Below, piece after piece: positions 43,338 to 52,196 of a stretch of 64,000 bases of DNA (its first letter is position 1; every line of letters begins with the position of its first letter). The translations under genes were made by a program, and so were the position numbers. This DNA comes from Lachnospiraceae bacterium (lineage in GTDB: Bacteria > Bacillota > Clostridia > Lachnospirales > Bianqueaceae), in the NCBI GenBank assembly GCA_022794035.1, contig JAAWDX010000003.1, forward strand, positions 62,001 through 126,000, read 5' to 3'. The notes beneath the pieces were generated by a model. That model did not search any database and had not been told where the DNA came from. It was given only the letters and a program-made list of their open reading frames with translations.

Positions 43338-43460
43338 TCGCGACTAGAAGTATCTCGGATATTTTAGCGCTTGAGTCGCGATATGAGTTTGTCGCTTCTC
43401 GACAAACTCCGATAGCGTCCATGTATCTAGTCGCGGCTAGAAGTATCTCGAGTACTTTAG
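43338..43460 (+). repeat. Pair of 30-base direct repeats around a 10-bp hairpin
   Basis: Repeats at 43338-43367 and 43431-43460 match at 26 of 30 positions and share CTAGAAGTATCTCG. Between them GAGTTTGTCG (43385-43394) pairs perfectly with CGACAAACTC (43400-43409). A TATAAT at 43333-43338 abuts the first repeat and the second ends 15 bases before the ABC transporter start. The whole unit is the leader of the ABC genes. Confidence 0.75.
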
Positions 43461-43475
43461 AAAGGGGGAGATTTT

Positions 43476-45302
43476 ATGAAAGAGCAAAAGGCTTCGCACC
43501 GTGCGTTTGATACAGCGTGGTGGGTACTTAAAAGAGAATGGAAATATGCAAAGCCGCTATTTTTGTTTCTCGTGGTATCGGCGCTCATCTATGTGGGAGA
43601 GCAGCTTTTAACGATTATTCTTTCGCAGCAGACAGTGCAGCAGATTCAGAGCAGTCATTCATACAGCCATATGATGCTGGTGCTGGGAGGCATCATCACG
43701 GGACTATGTCTCTTAAAAACAATCACCAATACGATGGCCACCGGAAAGTGGCCCTATGAATCCCTGTTTCGGGAGAAAATCCGCGGTGAATTTGTGAAAA
43801 AACATCTCAGCGTATCCTATATGACGGCCGAATCTCCGAAATTTCAGGATATGTACCGCAGAGGGCAGGAGGTGCTCTGGGCCAGCGGTTCTTACAGCTC
43901 ACTCACCAATTTGGCAGAATCCGCTGTGGGCTTCATCAAAAACATCATTGGCTATCTTTTGTTTGGGACAGTGATTTCTTTTGTCAGCCCATGGATTGCT
44001 ATCCTGCTGACAGCCTCGGCAGGTGTTCACTATTATTTCATGCAGCGCTATGTGCGATATGAGTATCAAAACAGAAAGAACTGGACGCCGATCGACCGCA
44101 AAATGGATTATATTTTAGGGAAAAGCCGCACCTTTGAAACGGCCAAGGATGTGCGGATCTATGGATTAAACACGTGGTTTTCTGATCTGTTTCAGCAGCT
44201 CGCCAAGCAGCGGCTTGCATGGGACCGAAAGCTTTTAAAAAAGAGCTTTTCTGCCAGCATGGCGGAGCTGGTGATCATTCTGCTGCGTGATGGGCTGGCA
44301 TATTATTTTTTGATTGCCCTTACCCTGCGGGGGGAGATAACAGCAGATGAATTTGTTCTTTATTTTGCTGCCATTGGCAGCTTTGCCACATGGGTGGGAG
44401 GAATCATGCAGGCCTGGAATACTGTGCATGCAGAAAACCTGAAGGTGTGCGACCTGCGCGATGTCATTGAATGGCAGGAGGAAGCCTGGTGGCAGGGAAG
44501 CTTTGACGAAGAAATTAACGAGGCATGCAGTCTTGAGCTGAGAGGCGTAAGCTTTTCCTATGCCGGCGCTGTAAAACCAGTGCTGGAGGATGTATCGGTA
44601 AAGATTGCACCAGGAGAAAAGATTGCCATTGTAGGGCTTAACGGTGCAGGCAAAACAACACTGATCAAAAACATCTGCGGCCTTTATCATCCTACCAGTG
44701 GTGAAATTTTGGTAGACGGCCGCCCGCAAAAGCAGTTTACGAGACAGGGATATATGAAGCTATTTTCCGTAGTATTTCAGGACTTTCAGATGCTGCAGAC
44801 GGGCATTGCCGAAATGGTATCCTCCGAGGCACCGGATAAAACAGATCGGAAACGCGTCCAGAAGTGTCTGCAGCTGGCAGGGCTCTGGCATAAGATAGAG
44901 TCGCTGCCGCAGGGCATGGATACACCGATTGGACGTCAGATCTATCAAAACGGCATCGATCTATCGGGCGGAGAACGTCAGAAGCTAATGTTGGCAAAGG
45001 CCATTTATAAGGCGGCGCCCATGCTGATCTTAGATGAGCCCACAGCCGCGCTGGATCCGATTGCAGAGAACGAGATGTATCAGCAGTACCATGCGCTGAC
45101 AAAGGGGCGGACCTCGATTTTTATTTCTCATCGCTTGTCCTCTACGCGCTTCTGCGACCGCATTCTGCTGCTGGAAGATGGACGGATCATTGAAAGCGGA
45201 AGCCATGAGGAATTAATGACGCTTGGCGGGCGGTATGCCGAGCTGTATGAAACACAAAGCCGCTATTATGAAGAGGAGGTGCAGGCAGATGGCGGAGAAT
45301 AA
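43476..45302 (+). CDS. ABC exporter half-transporter 1
   Basis: A 608-residue type IV ABC exporter subunit: N-terminal membrane domain (about six helices, residues 20-320; for example FLFLVVSALIYVGEQLLTIIL) and C-terminal ATPase with Walker A GLNGAGKTT, Q loop VVFQDFQML, signature LSGGERQKLMLAKAIY and Walker B MLILDEPTAALDP. AAAGGGGGAG precedes the ATG. The partner gene overlaps its end by 14 bases, so the functional pump is probably a heterodimer. Cargo unknown; such pairs export lipids, peptides or drugs. Confidence 0.92.
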   Translation: MKEQKASHRAFDTAWWVLKREWKYAKPLFLFLVVSALIYVGEQLLTIILSQQTVQQIQSSHSYSHMMLVLGGIITGLCLLKTITNTMATGKWPYESLFREKIRGEFVKKHLSVSYMTAESPKFQDMYRRGQEVLWASGSYSSLTNLAESAVGFIKNIIGYLLFGTVISFVSPWIAILLTASAGVHYYFMQRYVRYEYQNRKNWTPIDRKMDYILGKSRTFETAKDVRIYGLNTWFSDLFQQLAKQRLAWDRKLLKKSFSASMAELVIILLRDGLAYYFLIALTLRGEITADEFVLYFAAIGSFATWVGGIMQAWNTVHAENLKVCDLRDVIEWQEEAWWQGSFDEEINEACSLELRGVSFSYAGAVKPVLEDVSVKIAPGEKIAIVGLNGAGKTTLIKNICGLYHPTSGEILVDGRPQKQFTRQGYMKLFSVVFQDFQMLQTGIAEMVSSEAPDKTDRKRVQKCLQLAGLWHKIESLPQGMDTPIGRQIYQNGIDLSGGERQKLMLAKAIYKAAPMLILDEPTAALDPIAENEMYQQYHALTKGRTSIFISHRLSSTRFCDRILLLEDGRIIESGSHEELMTLGGRYAELYETQSRYYEEEVQADGGE

Positions 45303-47184
45303 GCTAACACGCAAAGAGCATATTTCACTGTTTAAAAGAAGCTGGCGGCTTTTATGGCAGCTCGATAGAGTTTATACGATGACGCAGACAGCCGCCGCTG
45401 CGCTGCGTGGTATCATTCCTTATATATCGGTGTACATGTCAGCGCTCATCCTGGATGAGCTCATTGATGCAAAACGGATAGACCGCTTAGTGCTCTATGC
45501 TGCGCTCACGGTAGGGCTCACCTTTCTTCTGCAGACGGTGCGCTCAGCACTGGAAAAGGTGCAGGAGTACCACCTCAGAATTCTCTATCAAAATGAAGAG
45601 CGGATCTTTTCGGATAAGCTGATGAGCATGGATTATGCGCAGATTGAAAGCGCAAAGCTCTCTGCGCTGTATCACCGGATCAGAATGGAAAGCCAGACCG
45701 GGTACAATCTGTATTATCTGAGAACAGGAGCCGATAAGCTGGTAAGCAACCTGATCAGCGCTGCAGCGGCGCTGGGAATCACGCTGTCGCTGTTCGGCAT
45801 GGGAGCGATCCCGCTCTGGATGAAGCTGATGATGGTTGGCGCGCTCACCCTGCTCGTCCTGCTTAATCAATATATGTTAGGCCGTGAGCAGAAGCTGCAG
45901 ATGCGCTTCTTTGAGGACTGCGTTGATTCAAACCGGATGTTTAATTATCTGGATGAGCATTTTGCCAATTATCATACCGGCATGGAAACACGTCTTTACG
46001 GTATGGAGGAGCTCGCGATGCATACCTGCGAGTCATATGAGCATCAGGTCAATGAAGAGAATTTCCGCATGCGTAAAAAAACGCTTCCCTATCGTGTGGG
46101 AAGCGAGCTGATCATGAGCCTTTTCCTGCAGCTTCTGGCCTATAGCGTTGTCATCTATGGGGCGGCCGCCGGAGGGATTTCTGTTGGCTCTGTGGCCAAA
46201 TACGCCAGCAGCATGACGCTGCTGGTCTGGAGCATTCAGAATCTGGTCGGCGCTCTACATCAGATGGCCAACAATCATCAATATTTAAAACGCTATTTTG
46301 CCTATATGGACATTCCTTCCCAAATGCAGCGCGGAACGCTTCCGGTTGAGAAGCGCATTCTCTGCGAGGGCGGGGATAAGGAATATGAAATTGAATTTCG
46401 CAGCGTAAGCTTCCGCTATCCGGAGACAGAGGCCTATGCGCTGCAAAATGTATCGCTCAAATTTAAGATCGGCGGGCGGCTGGCCGTCGTCGGCCGGAAC
46501 GGCAGCGGCAAAACAACCTTTATCAAGCTGCTCTGCCGTTTGTATGACCCCACCGAGGGTCAGATCCTGCTTAACGGCATCGACATCCGCAAATATGATT
46601 ACGAGGAGTATCTATCGATCTTTTCGATTGTATTTCAGGATTTTAAGCTGTTTCCCATGTCGCTCGGCCAAAATATCGCAGCTGACACAGCGTATGACTG
46701 CGGCAAGGTCAGGGACTGCATCCAAAAAGTAGGCTTGCAGGAGCGGTTTGAAAAGATGCCGCAGGGCCTTGAAACCTGTCTGTATAAGGATTTTGACGAA
46801 AGCGGCGTCGAAATCTCCGGCGGTGAGGCGCAGAAGATCGCGCTGGCGCGCGCCCTGCACAGAAACGCACCCTTTATCATTCTCGATGAGCCCACGGCCG
46901 CGCTCGATCCCATTGCCGAGGCCGAGATTTACGAAAAATTCAACCAGATCGTGCAGGATCGTACGGCCGTCTACATCTCGCACCGGCTCTCCAGCTGTCG
47001 GTTCTGCGATGAAATCGTCGTATTCGACGGCGGCCGGCTGGTGCAGCAGGGCAGCCATGAGGCTTTGCTAAAGCAAGCAGACGGCCCGTACTATGCCCTG
47101 TGGCAAGCACAGGCACAGTATTACTCGTCCAAATCCAGCGCCGAAGGAAATACAATGACGCCCGCATCTGCTTCCTGCAGATAG
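45289..47184 (+). CDS. ABC exporter half-transporter 2
   Basis: A 631-residue partner of the previous protein. Membrane helices in the first 320 residues and an ATPase domain with Walker A GRNGSGKTT, Q loop IVFQDFKLF, a less typical signature ISGGEAQKIALARAL (Ile for Leu) and FIILDEPTAALDP. The start at 45289 has GAGGAGG upstream and lies within the end of gene 1; an earlier frame start at 45223 is rejected. The C terminus (SSAEGNTMTPASASCR) runs 64 bases into the 3' end of the convergent GNAT gene, an unusual antisense overlap. Confidence 0.92.
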   Translation: MAENKLTRKEHISLFKRSWRLLWQLDRVYTMTQTAAAALRGIIPYISVYMSALILDELIDAKRIDRLVLYAALTVGLTFLLQTVRSALEKVQEYHLRILYQNEERIFSDKLMSMDYAQIESAKLSALYHRIRMESQTGYNLYYLRTGADKLVSNLISAAAALGITLSLFGMGAIPLWMKLMMVGALTLLVLLNQYMLGREQKLQMRFFEDCVDSNRMFNYLDEHFANYHTGMETRLYGMEELAMHTCESYEHQVNEENFRMRKKTLPYRVGSELIMSLFLQLLAYSVVIYGAAAGGISVGSVAKYASSMTLLVWSIQNLVGALHQMANNHQYLKRYFAYMDIPSQMQRGTLPVEKRILCEGGDKEYEIEFRSVSFRYPETEAYALQNVSLKFKIGGRLAVVGRNGSGKTTFIKLLCRLYDPTEGQILLNGIDIRKYDYEEYLSIFSIVFQDFKLFPMSLGQNIAADTAYDCGKVRDCIQKVGLQERFEKMPQGLETCLYKDFDESGVEISGGEAQKIALARALHRNAPFIILDEPTAALDPIAEAEIYEKFNQIVQDRTAVYISHRLSSCRFCDEIVVFDGGRLVQQGSHEALLKQADGPYYALWQAQAQYYSSKSSAEGNTMTPASASCR

Positions 47185-48035
47185 CGCGTCACCAGCGGGT
47201 CATCCGCTACATTCAGCATAAAAAAGGCAGGAGAGGTAGCCCTCGCATCCCGGGCCGTAAGGCCAAGTTCCGCCGCGCAAGCGGCAAGCAGAGGCAGGGC
47301 TATCTCTTTTTTGTCGCTGATCTGGCGCAAAATAGCAGCGCCGTGCTGACCAAGCGGCACAAGATCCTTGATGACATCACCCGTGTAGCGGGCATAGCCC
47401 AGAATTTCATCGCCGCGGGTAAACACGCTGGCTCTTACCTGATTCGGTGAATGATTGAACCACTGCACAATCAGATCGCCAGGATAAAAGGCGAGCCGGT
47501 CATTCATATGGAGCTCTTTCCAGCGGCGGGTGAGCCAAGGCAGGTCGCTCTGGCGTACAGGACGCTCCTGGATGCTCTGATCGGGGGCGGCTTCATTGAG
47601 GGCGATGCAGCCCTGCAGCGAGAATGCATGAGGCTGATAGCCGAATTTGCTGTAATACTCCGGATGGCCTAAAAGCAGAAGGAAGGCCATCCCTTTTTTT
47701 CGCGCCACGCGCGCGCCTTCTTTAAGCAGCGCGCTGCCTATGCCCTGATGCTGATAGGAGGGCGCCACGGTGAGCGGAGCGAGATAGGCGGCTTTACGCT
47801 CTTCGCCTAAAAGGATGGCGGGCAGGAAGGAAAAGAGGGCATGGCCGAGAATGCGGCCGGTTTCTTCTTCTTCGGCTACGAGCGCGAGCTCGGGATCGTA
47901 AAACTGGCCGGAGCGCAGAGCATCGACGATGCCGGGTTCACCGCGCCAGGGCCGCGGTTTCCAATTGGAAAAGGCTTCATAGGTGATGTCGGCGATCTGA
48001 CTGTAATCCTGCGGGGTTTCGGGGCGAATGATCAT
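47121..48035 (-). CDS. GNAT N-acetyltransferase
   Basis: A 304-residue acetyltransferase. The N-terminal GNAT domain is complete: MIIRPETPQDYSQIADIT, then AYLAPLTVAPSYQHQGIGSALLKEGARVARKKG (acetyl-CoA loop QHQGIG) and GHPEYYSKFGY. The C-terminal half is less conserved and may be a second GNAT-like or sterol-carrier-like domain, as in Eis-type proteins. Its start overlaps the stop of the EamA gene by 4 bases (ATGA), so the two are co-transcribed. The 3' end overlaps the ABC gene by 64 bases. Substrate unknown. Confidence 0.88.
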   Translation of the reverse strand: MIIRPETPQDYSQIADITYEAFSNWKPRPWRGEPGIVDALRSGQFYDPELALVAEEEETGRILGHALFSFLPAILLGEERKAAYLAPLTVAPSYQHQGIGSALLKEGARVARKKGMAFLLLLGHPEYYSKFGYQPHAFSLQGCIALNEAAPDQSIQERPVRQSDLPWLTRRWKELHMNDRLAFYPGDLIVQWFNHSPNQVRASVFTRGDEILGYARYTGDVIKDLVPLGQHGAAILRQISDKKEIALPLLAACAAELGLTARDARATSPAFFMLNVADDPLVTRYLQEADAGVIVFPSALDLDE

Positions 48036-48934
48036 GGGCGTTTTCTCCTTTTGAAATATTTGGTGAGAAATGAGAAATGGTTTTCTACGAGAAGGACGGC
48101 GAGGAACATGAGCGTGCAGCCGGCGGCCATGCGGAAGGTGAGGCGTTCATTTAAAAGCAGCACTGAGAAGAGGACGCCGAATACGGATTCAAAGGACAGC
48201 AGCAGGGAAGCGGTGCTGGGCGCTGTGTATTTCTGACAGACATTTTGCAGCAGAAAGCCGAGAAGCGTGCTGAAAAGGCCGAGGTAGAGCATGCCGGTGA
48301 GGGTGCTGAGCTGCAGTGCTTCTGCTGGAAAGGCTCCGTCCAGAAGGGGGGCGGTGAGCCAGGAGAGAAGCGCAGTAAAGGAAAGCTGCAGCAGGGTCAG
48401 CAGCACGGGATCCTGCTTTCCGGTGTATTTGTCGATATAGACCATATGGATGGCGAAGCCAAAGCCGCAGATGAGGGTGAGCAGATCGCCGATTGAGGCG
48501 CTGCCTTCGCCCTGCAGGGAGAGGAGCGCAATGCCGATCAGAGCGGTGATGGCGCCGATAATGGCGTACATATTCGGGCGCTTGTGATTGATCAGCCAAT
48601 GCAGAAATGGTACGATGATGACATAAATTGTGGTCAGAAAGGCGTTTTTGCCGGCCGTTGTATATTGGCAGCCGATGGTTTGAAAGGCATAGGCGAGAAA
48701 AAGAAAAAGTCCAAGTACAGCGCCGCTTTTGAGGTCGGCTTTGGTGATGCGGGCGAGGCGCGGCCCCAGCGCTAGCGCTAAGGCGGCGGAGGCAATGGTG
48801 AAGCGAAAGGCGAGCATATAGAGTGGCGGGATCAGGTCGAGCGAGTTTTTGACGATCACAAAGGCAAAGCCCCAGATGAGGGCGGTGAGTAAAAGACCCA
48901 GCGGGGCCAAAAGCTGTGTGCGGGATGTATGCAT
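48032..48934 (-). CDS. EamA/DMT-family transporter
   Basis: A 300-residue membrane protein with about ten helices in two EamA repeats (LLTALIWGFAFVIVKNSLD with the family GxxF motif; second repeat near LGFLLQNVCQKYTAPSTASLLLSFESVFG, with the SLLLSFESVFG motif typical of the family). It probably exports or imports small metabolites such as amino acids. The ATG at 48934 has GGAG nine bases upstream; a start five codons earlier (48949) coincides with that ribosome site. First gene of a minus-strand pair with the GNAT gene. Confidence 0.9.
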   Translation of the reverse strand: MHTSRTQLLAPLGLLLTALIWGFAFVIVKNSLDLIPPLYMLAFRFTIASAALALALGPRLARITKADLKSGAVLGLFLFLAYAFQTIGCQYTTAGKNAFLTTIYVIIVPFLHWLINHKRPNMYAIIGAITALIGIALLSLQGEGSASIGDLLTLICGFGFAIHMVYIDKYTGKQDPVLLTLLQLSFTALLSWLTAPLLDGAFPAEALQLSTLTGMLYLGLFSTLLGFLLQNVCQKYTAPSTASLLLSFESVFGVLFSVLLLNERLTFRMAAGCTLMFLAVLLVENHFSFLTKYFKRRKRP

Positions 48935-49016
48935 ATGTAAAATCTCCATGATTTGATGATAAGTCAGTGAAACGTATAGTATTATACAAGAAAAGCGGAG
49001 AAGATGCAATTGAGGA

Positions 49017-49047
49017 TTGACATGGAGCTGGGTCTAAGTGGTATGAT
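49017..49047 (+). promoter_or_regulatory. Promoter of the aldo/keto reductase gene
   Basis: TTGACA (49017-49022), a rather long 19-base spacer and TATGAT (49042-49047), 43 bases before the start. Confidence 0.6.
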
Positions 49048-49089
49048 AGAAAGAAATCATAGAGCTAATGATGGAAATAGGAGGGAGCC

Positions 49090-50097
49090 ATGAGAACAGT
49101 AACATTAGGAAAAACCGGTATTACCGTAAACCGCAATGGCTTTGGAGCGCTGCCGGTGCAGCGCGTGTCGAAGGAGGAGAGCACTCGTATTCTGCGAAAG
49201 GCTTATGAGCATGGGATTCGCTTTTTTGACACGGCCAGAGCCTACAGCGACAGTGAGGAAAAGATAGGGCTGGCGCTCAGCGATGTACGGGAGCAGATCA
49301 TCATTGCCAGCAAAACGATGGCGACTACGCCGGAAGGGTTTTGGCAGGATCTGCAGACAAGTCTCTCGCTGCTGAAAACAGACTATCTGGATATTTATCA
49401 GTTCCACAATCCTGCGTTTTGCCCAAAGCCCGGGGATGGAAGCGGTCTGTATGAGGCCATGCAGGAGGCCGTGGCGCAGGGGAAGGTGCGTCACATCGGC
49501 ATTACGAATCACCGGCTGGCCGTCGCGCAGGAGGCCATAGATTCCGGTCTGTATGAAACGCTGCAGTTTCCGTTTAGTTATCTGGCCAGTGAAAAAGAAG
49601 AAGCACTGGTGAGGGCCTGTGCGGAGAAAAATATTGGCTTCATCTGCATGAAGGCGCTGTCCGGCGGACTGATTACGCGTTCCGATGCTGCATATGCGTA
49701 TCTAGCGCAGTTTGAAAATACGCTGCCCATCTGGGGCATCCAGCGCGAGCGCGAACTGGACGAATTTTTGTCGTATCAGGCAAGCGAGCCGCAGCTCACG
49801 GAGGAGATCCGGGCTCTGATCGAAAAGGACAGAGCAGAGCTTGCCGGCGATTTTTGCCGCGGGTGCGGCTATTGTATGCCTTGCCCTGCCGGGATTGAGA
49901 TCAATACCTGCGCGAGGATGTCGCTGCTGCTGCGCCGCTCGCCGGCGGCCGGGTGGCTTACCGAGCGGGGGCAGGCGATGATGGCTAAGATTAAGGATTG
50001 CCTGCACTGCGGACAGTGTCAGTCAAAATGTCCGTATGGGCTGAATACGCCGGAGCTTTTGCGGAAAAACTACGAGGATTATAAGACGTTTTTGTGA
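49090..50097 (+). CDS. Aldo/keto reductase with C-terminal 2x[4Fe-4S] domain
   Basis: A 335-residue protein. The TIM-barrel AKR part shows LGKTGITVNRNGFG, FFDTARAYSDSEEKIG, IIIASKT (Lys) and DYLDIYQFHNP (His), and GKVRHIGITNH. From residue 255 two cysteine sets follow: CRGCGYCMPCPAGIEI and CLHCGQCQSKCPYGL, which bind iron-sulfur clusters. This form, seen in anaerobes, probably moves electrons between ferredoxin-type clusters and a carbonyl substrate. AGGAGGGAGCC precedes the ATG. Single gene; substrate unknown. Confidence 0.93.
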   Translation: MRTVTLGKTGITVNRNGFGALPVQRVSKEESTRILRKAYEHGIRFFDTARAYSDSEEKIGLALSDVREQIIIASKTMATTPEGFWQDLQTSLSLLKTDYLDIYQFHNPAFCPKPGDGSGLYEAMQEAVAQGKVRHIGITNHRLAVAQEAIDSGLYETLQFPFSYLASEKEEALVRACAEKNIGFICMKALSGGLITRSDAAYAYLAQFENTLPIWGIQRERELDEFLSYQASEPQLTEEIRALIEKDRAELAGDFCRGCGYCMPCPAGIEINTCARMSLLLRRSPAAGWLTERGQAMMAKIKDCLHCGQCQSKCPYGLNTPELLRKNYEDYKTFL

Positions 50098-50432
50098 TGA
50101 TCGCAGTAAGTAAATTGAGAAAGCGATATAAAAGAGGTAAGGGGAAGGTCGCTCTAGACCAGTGCTGGAACGTGACCGACATGCAGATATGATATTGGCA
50201 TGTTGGTATGAATTCAAGTTTTAATGATCACCGACATGCAAAACAGCAAAATGCATGCCGGTGCTATTTTATTTACACAGATGGACAACCTGCAAAACAG
50301 TCTATTGCATGTCGGTTTATAGCGCTGTTGAGCAGGCGACCGGCATGCAGAAGAGCTACTTGCATGCTGATCGGTGCAGATTTCAGATCATGACCGGCAT
50401 GCAAAAAAGTATAAAAAGAGCGGATTCAGAAG
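50098..50432. other. Non-coding region between convergent genes holding a palindrome array
   Basis: No gene seen. The right part (50175-50409) is filled by five palindromic units; the left 75 bases show nothing notable, and no classic terminator with a T run is visible for either flanking gene. Confidence 0.6.
50175..50409. repeat. Array of five ACCGGCATGCA-type palindromes, period 51-56 bases
   Basis: Units lie at 50175-50207, 50229-50263, 50285-50317, 50336-50376 and, as a left half only, 50392-50409. Consensus arms are ACCGGCATGCA and TGCATGCCGGT around an 8-14 base loop. Several differences between arms are G-T wobbles that keep pairing; unit 3 lacks four bases of its left arm. Linkers of about 20 bases are not conserved. 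Confidence 0.85.
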
Positions 50433-51581
50433 TTATCCTTCTTGAATCCACTCGGCAGATACGATTGCAAAGTCAATATGCGTTCCCGCGCCCGTCGGTT
50501 CATATAAAATGCCGATCCGCCCGTCCGAGAGCTGGGTCATGCAGCTATATACAAAGTCTCCCTTGCAAAACAGGCGACTATGCGCAAAGGTTTCACCACC
50601 ATCGAGCGATAGCCGAAGCACGCCGTCTTTCCTTTCTTCCCGGCTGGCCGGGTTCAGAAAAACAACGCGGCCGTCGGCGAGCGTCAGCACCGAAAGCTGG
50701 CAGATGGGCTGCGGCAGCTGCGGGTCAAAGCGAAAGTCCGTCCAGGAGGCGCCGCCGTCATGGCTGCAAGCGGTGGCTACGCAGCGGCTATCATCGTGAT
50801 TGCGCATGAAATATTTGAGCGTGCCGTCGGCCTGCTCGATCAGCTGTGATTCGGTCAGCATCTGCGTTTCGGTAATGCTGCGGTCACAGAGCTGCACACC
50901 ATTTGCAAAGCGTGTATTATTGGGCGACTCGCCCATGCGCCAGTTTTCGCCGCCGTCATCGCTGTAGATCACGCAGCAGGAAAGCTGCAGAGGCCACACA
51001 CGGGTTCCATAATAAACAGGGATCAGGATGCGTCCCTGATGCGGCGCATGCTGCTTAACAATCCCAATGCCGGGGCCAGGCCCCAAAAAGCTCATGTAGT
51101 CCTTTTTAACCTGATGGTTCAGCGAGCGGGGCGCAGACCAGGTGAGGCCCTCGTCGTCGCTGTGGCAGATCATGAGATAGGCAGTGGGCGCGTCGTTAGG
51201 CGGGCGCTGGCCGTTGGCATCCTCGCCGATCGTCTGCGCGCAGTTGCGGATGCCAATGCCGGCCGGTGTGTGGCAGTACAGAAGATAAATGCGGTTTTGC
51301 GCGGCCACATAGACCATGACGGGGTCGATGGCCGCAGAGGATTCCAGCTGCTCCGTGCCCTGTTCGGAGACCGCGAGGATGAAATCACCCCAGCTCTCGC
51401 CGCCGTCGGTGCTGCGGCGCACGACCTTGTCGATACGGTTGGGATTGTCGGCAGCAGAGCAGTAGCGTGCGTCGGCGCAGGCTACGAGAGTACCGCTTTT
51501 GGTAGTGATGATAGAAGGAATCCGGTAATAGTTAGAAGGGCCACCAAGGCCGGGGCCAAAGATAGTTTGCGGCTTAAGCAT
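50433..51581 (-). CDS. Sialidase-type (BNR repeat, GH33-like) glycosidase
   Basis: A 382-residue six-bladed-propeller protein without signal peptide, hence cytoplasmic. The sialidase arginine motif YRIPSI is near residue 20 and several Asp boxes follow: STDGGESW, SDDEGLTW, SDDGGENW, SHDGGASW and SLDGGETF. Intracellular members act on imported sialosides or related sugars. It is the last gene of an operon with YdcF and fucosidase genes on the minus strand. The catalytic Tyr/Glu pair could not be fixed by eye, so a related exo-glycosidase or epimerase-like role is possible. Confidence 0.85.
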   Translation of the reverse strand: MLKPQTIFGPGLGGPSNYYRIPSIITTKSGTLVACADARYCSAADNPNRIDKVVRRSTDGGESWGDFILAVSEQGTEQLESSAAIDPVMVYVAAQNRIYLLYCHTPAGIGIRNCAQTIGEDANGQRPPNDAPTAYLMICHSDDEGLTWSAPRSLNHQVKKDYMSFLGPGPGIGIVKQHAPHQGRILIPVYYGTRVWPLQLSCCVIYSDDGGENWRMGESPNNTRFANGVQLCDRSITETQMLTESQLIEQADGTLKYFMRNHDDSRCVATACSHDGGASWTDFRFDPQLPQPICQLSVLTLADGRVVFLNPASREERKDGVLRLSLDGGETFAHSRLFCKGDFVYSCMTQLSDGRIGILYEPTGAGTHIDFAIVSAEWIQEG

Positions 51582-51583
51582 GA

Positions 51584-52183
51584 TCAGAGCTTAAACTGAT
51601 TGATGTCAGCCACTGTAAACTGGTCGCCGATGCGGCGCAGCTCGCCCAGCACGCGGTTGATCGCAGCCTCTGACTGATACCAGTTTTCTTTAGTAATATC
51701 GTAGCCGGTCACGGGGATCACGGAAAAATCAACGGTGGGAAACGCAGCCTGATAGGACATGAGGCAGCGTCTGGCATGAAAGGCTTTGCAGACAAGCAGC
51801 GCCTTGCGCACCGAAATCTGCTTTTCATCCACCAGCTGACGCGCAAAAATGGCATTTTCACGCGTGAAGGAGGATTGATCCTCACCGATAATGGCTTCCT
51901 CCGGCACGTCATTTTTGAGCAGGACATCGAGAAAGAAGTCGTGCTCGGTCTGATAGTCTCCGTTATAGATCTTGGCCTTGGTTTTAGGGCCGGGGAATTT
52001 GCCGGTCGTGATACTCACGCCGCCGCTGATTAAAATGAGCGGGGCATAATCCTGATGATAGAGCTGAGCCGCTGTCTCCGCCGGCTCCGGATAGGAGCCG
52101 CCGGCTACCATAATAATATCCGCTGGCTCCGGGGAATCTGAAACAAAAATAAAATCGCTGATGTCCTGAATAATATGATTCAT
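51584..52183 (-). CDS. YdcF/SanA-like DUF218 protein
   Basis: A 199-residue protein of the DUF218 (ElyC/SanA/YdcF) family: PADIIMVAGGSYPEP near the N terminus, APLILISGG, the conserved EDQSSFTRENAIFARQL (E-x-x-S-x-x-T-x-E-N) and ALLVCKAFHARRCLMSY. The start at 52183 has GGAGG five bases upstream; a much longer in-frame extension to 52366 lies inside the fucosidase gene and has no ribosome site. It is soluble, like E. coli YdcF, which binds S-adenosylmethionine. Its role between two glycosidases is unknown. Confidence 0.88.
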   Translation of the reverse strand: MNHIIQDISDFIFVSDSPEPADIIMVAGGSYPEPAETAAQLYHQDYAPLILISGGVSITTGKFPGPKTKAKIYNGDYQTEHDFFLDVLLKNDVPEEAIIGEDQSSFTRENAIFARQLVDEKQISVRKALLVCKAFHARRCLMSYQAAFPTVDFSVIPVTGYDITKENWYQSEAAINRVLGELRRIGDQFTVADINQFKL

Positions 52184-52196
52184 AGAAACCTCCATT

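Noticed and set aside
43328-43510. 60-codon frame across the 30-base repeats
   Set aside because: Its protein repeats only because the DNA repeats; it overlaps the start of the ABC transporter gene and lacks a ribosome site.
43476-47184. Bacteriocin exporter with peptidase domain
   Set aside because: Neither ABC protein has an N-terminal C39 peptidase domain, and no small double-Gly peptide gene was seen beside them.
50175-50409. CRISPR array
   Set aside because: The repeated part is a short palindrome with variable loop and imperfect copies, units vary in length, and there are no cas genes; spacers of constant length are absent.
50255-50809. 184-codon open frame on the plus strand across the palindrome array and the sialidase end
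   Set aside because: It mixes repeat translation with antisense of the sialidase gene; the sialidase frame carries clear Asp boxes.
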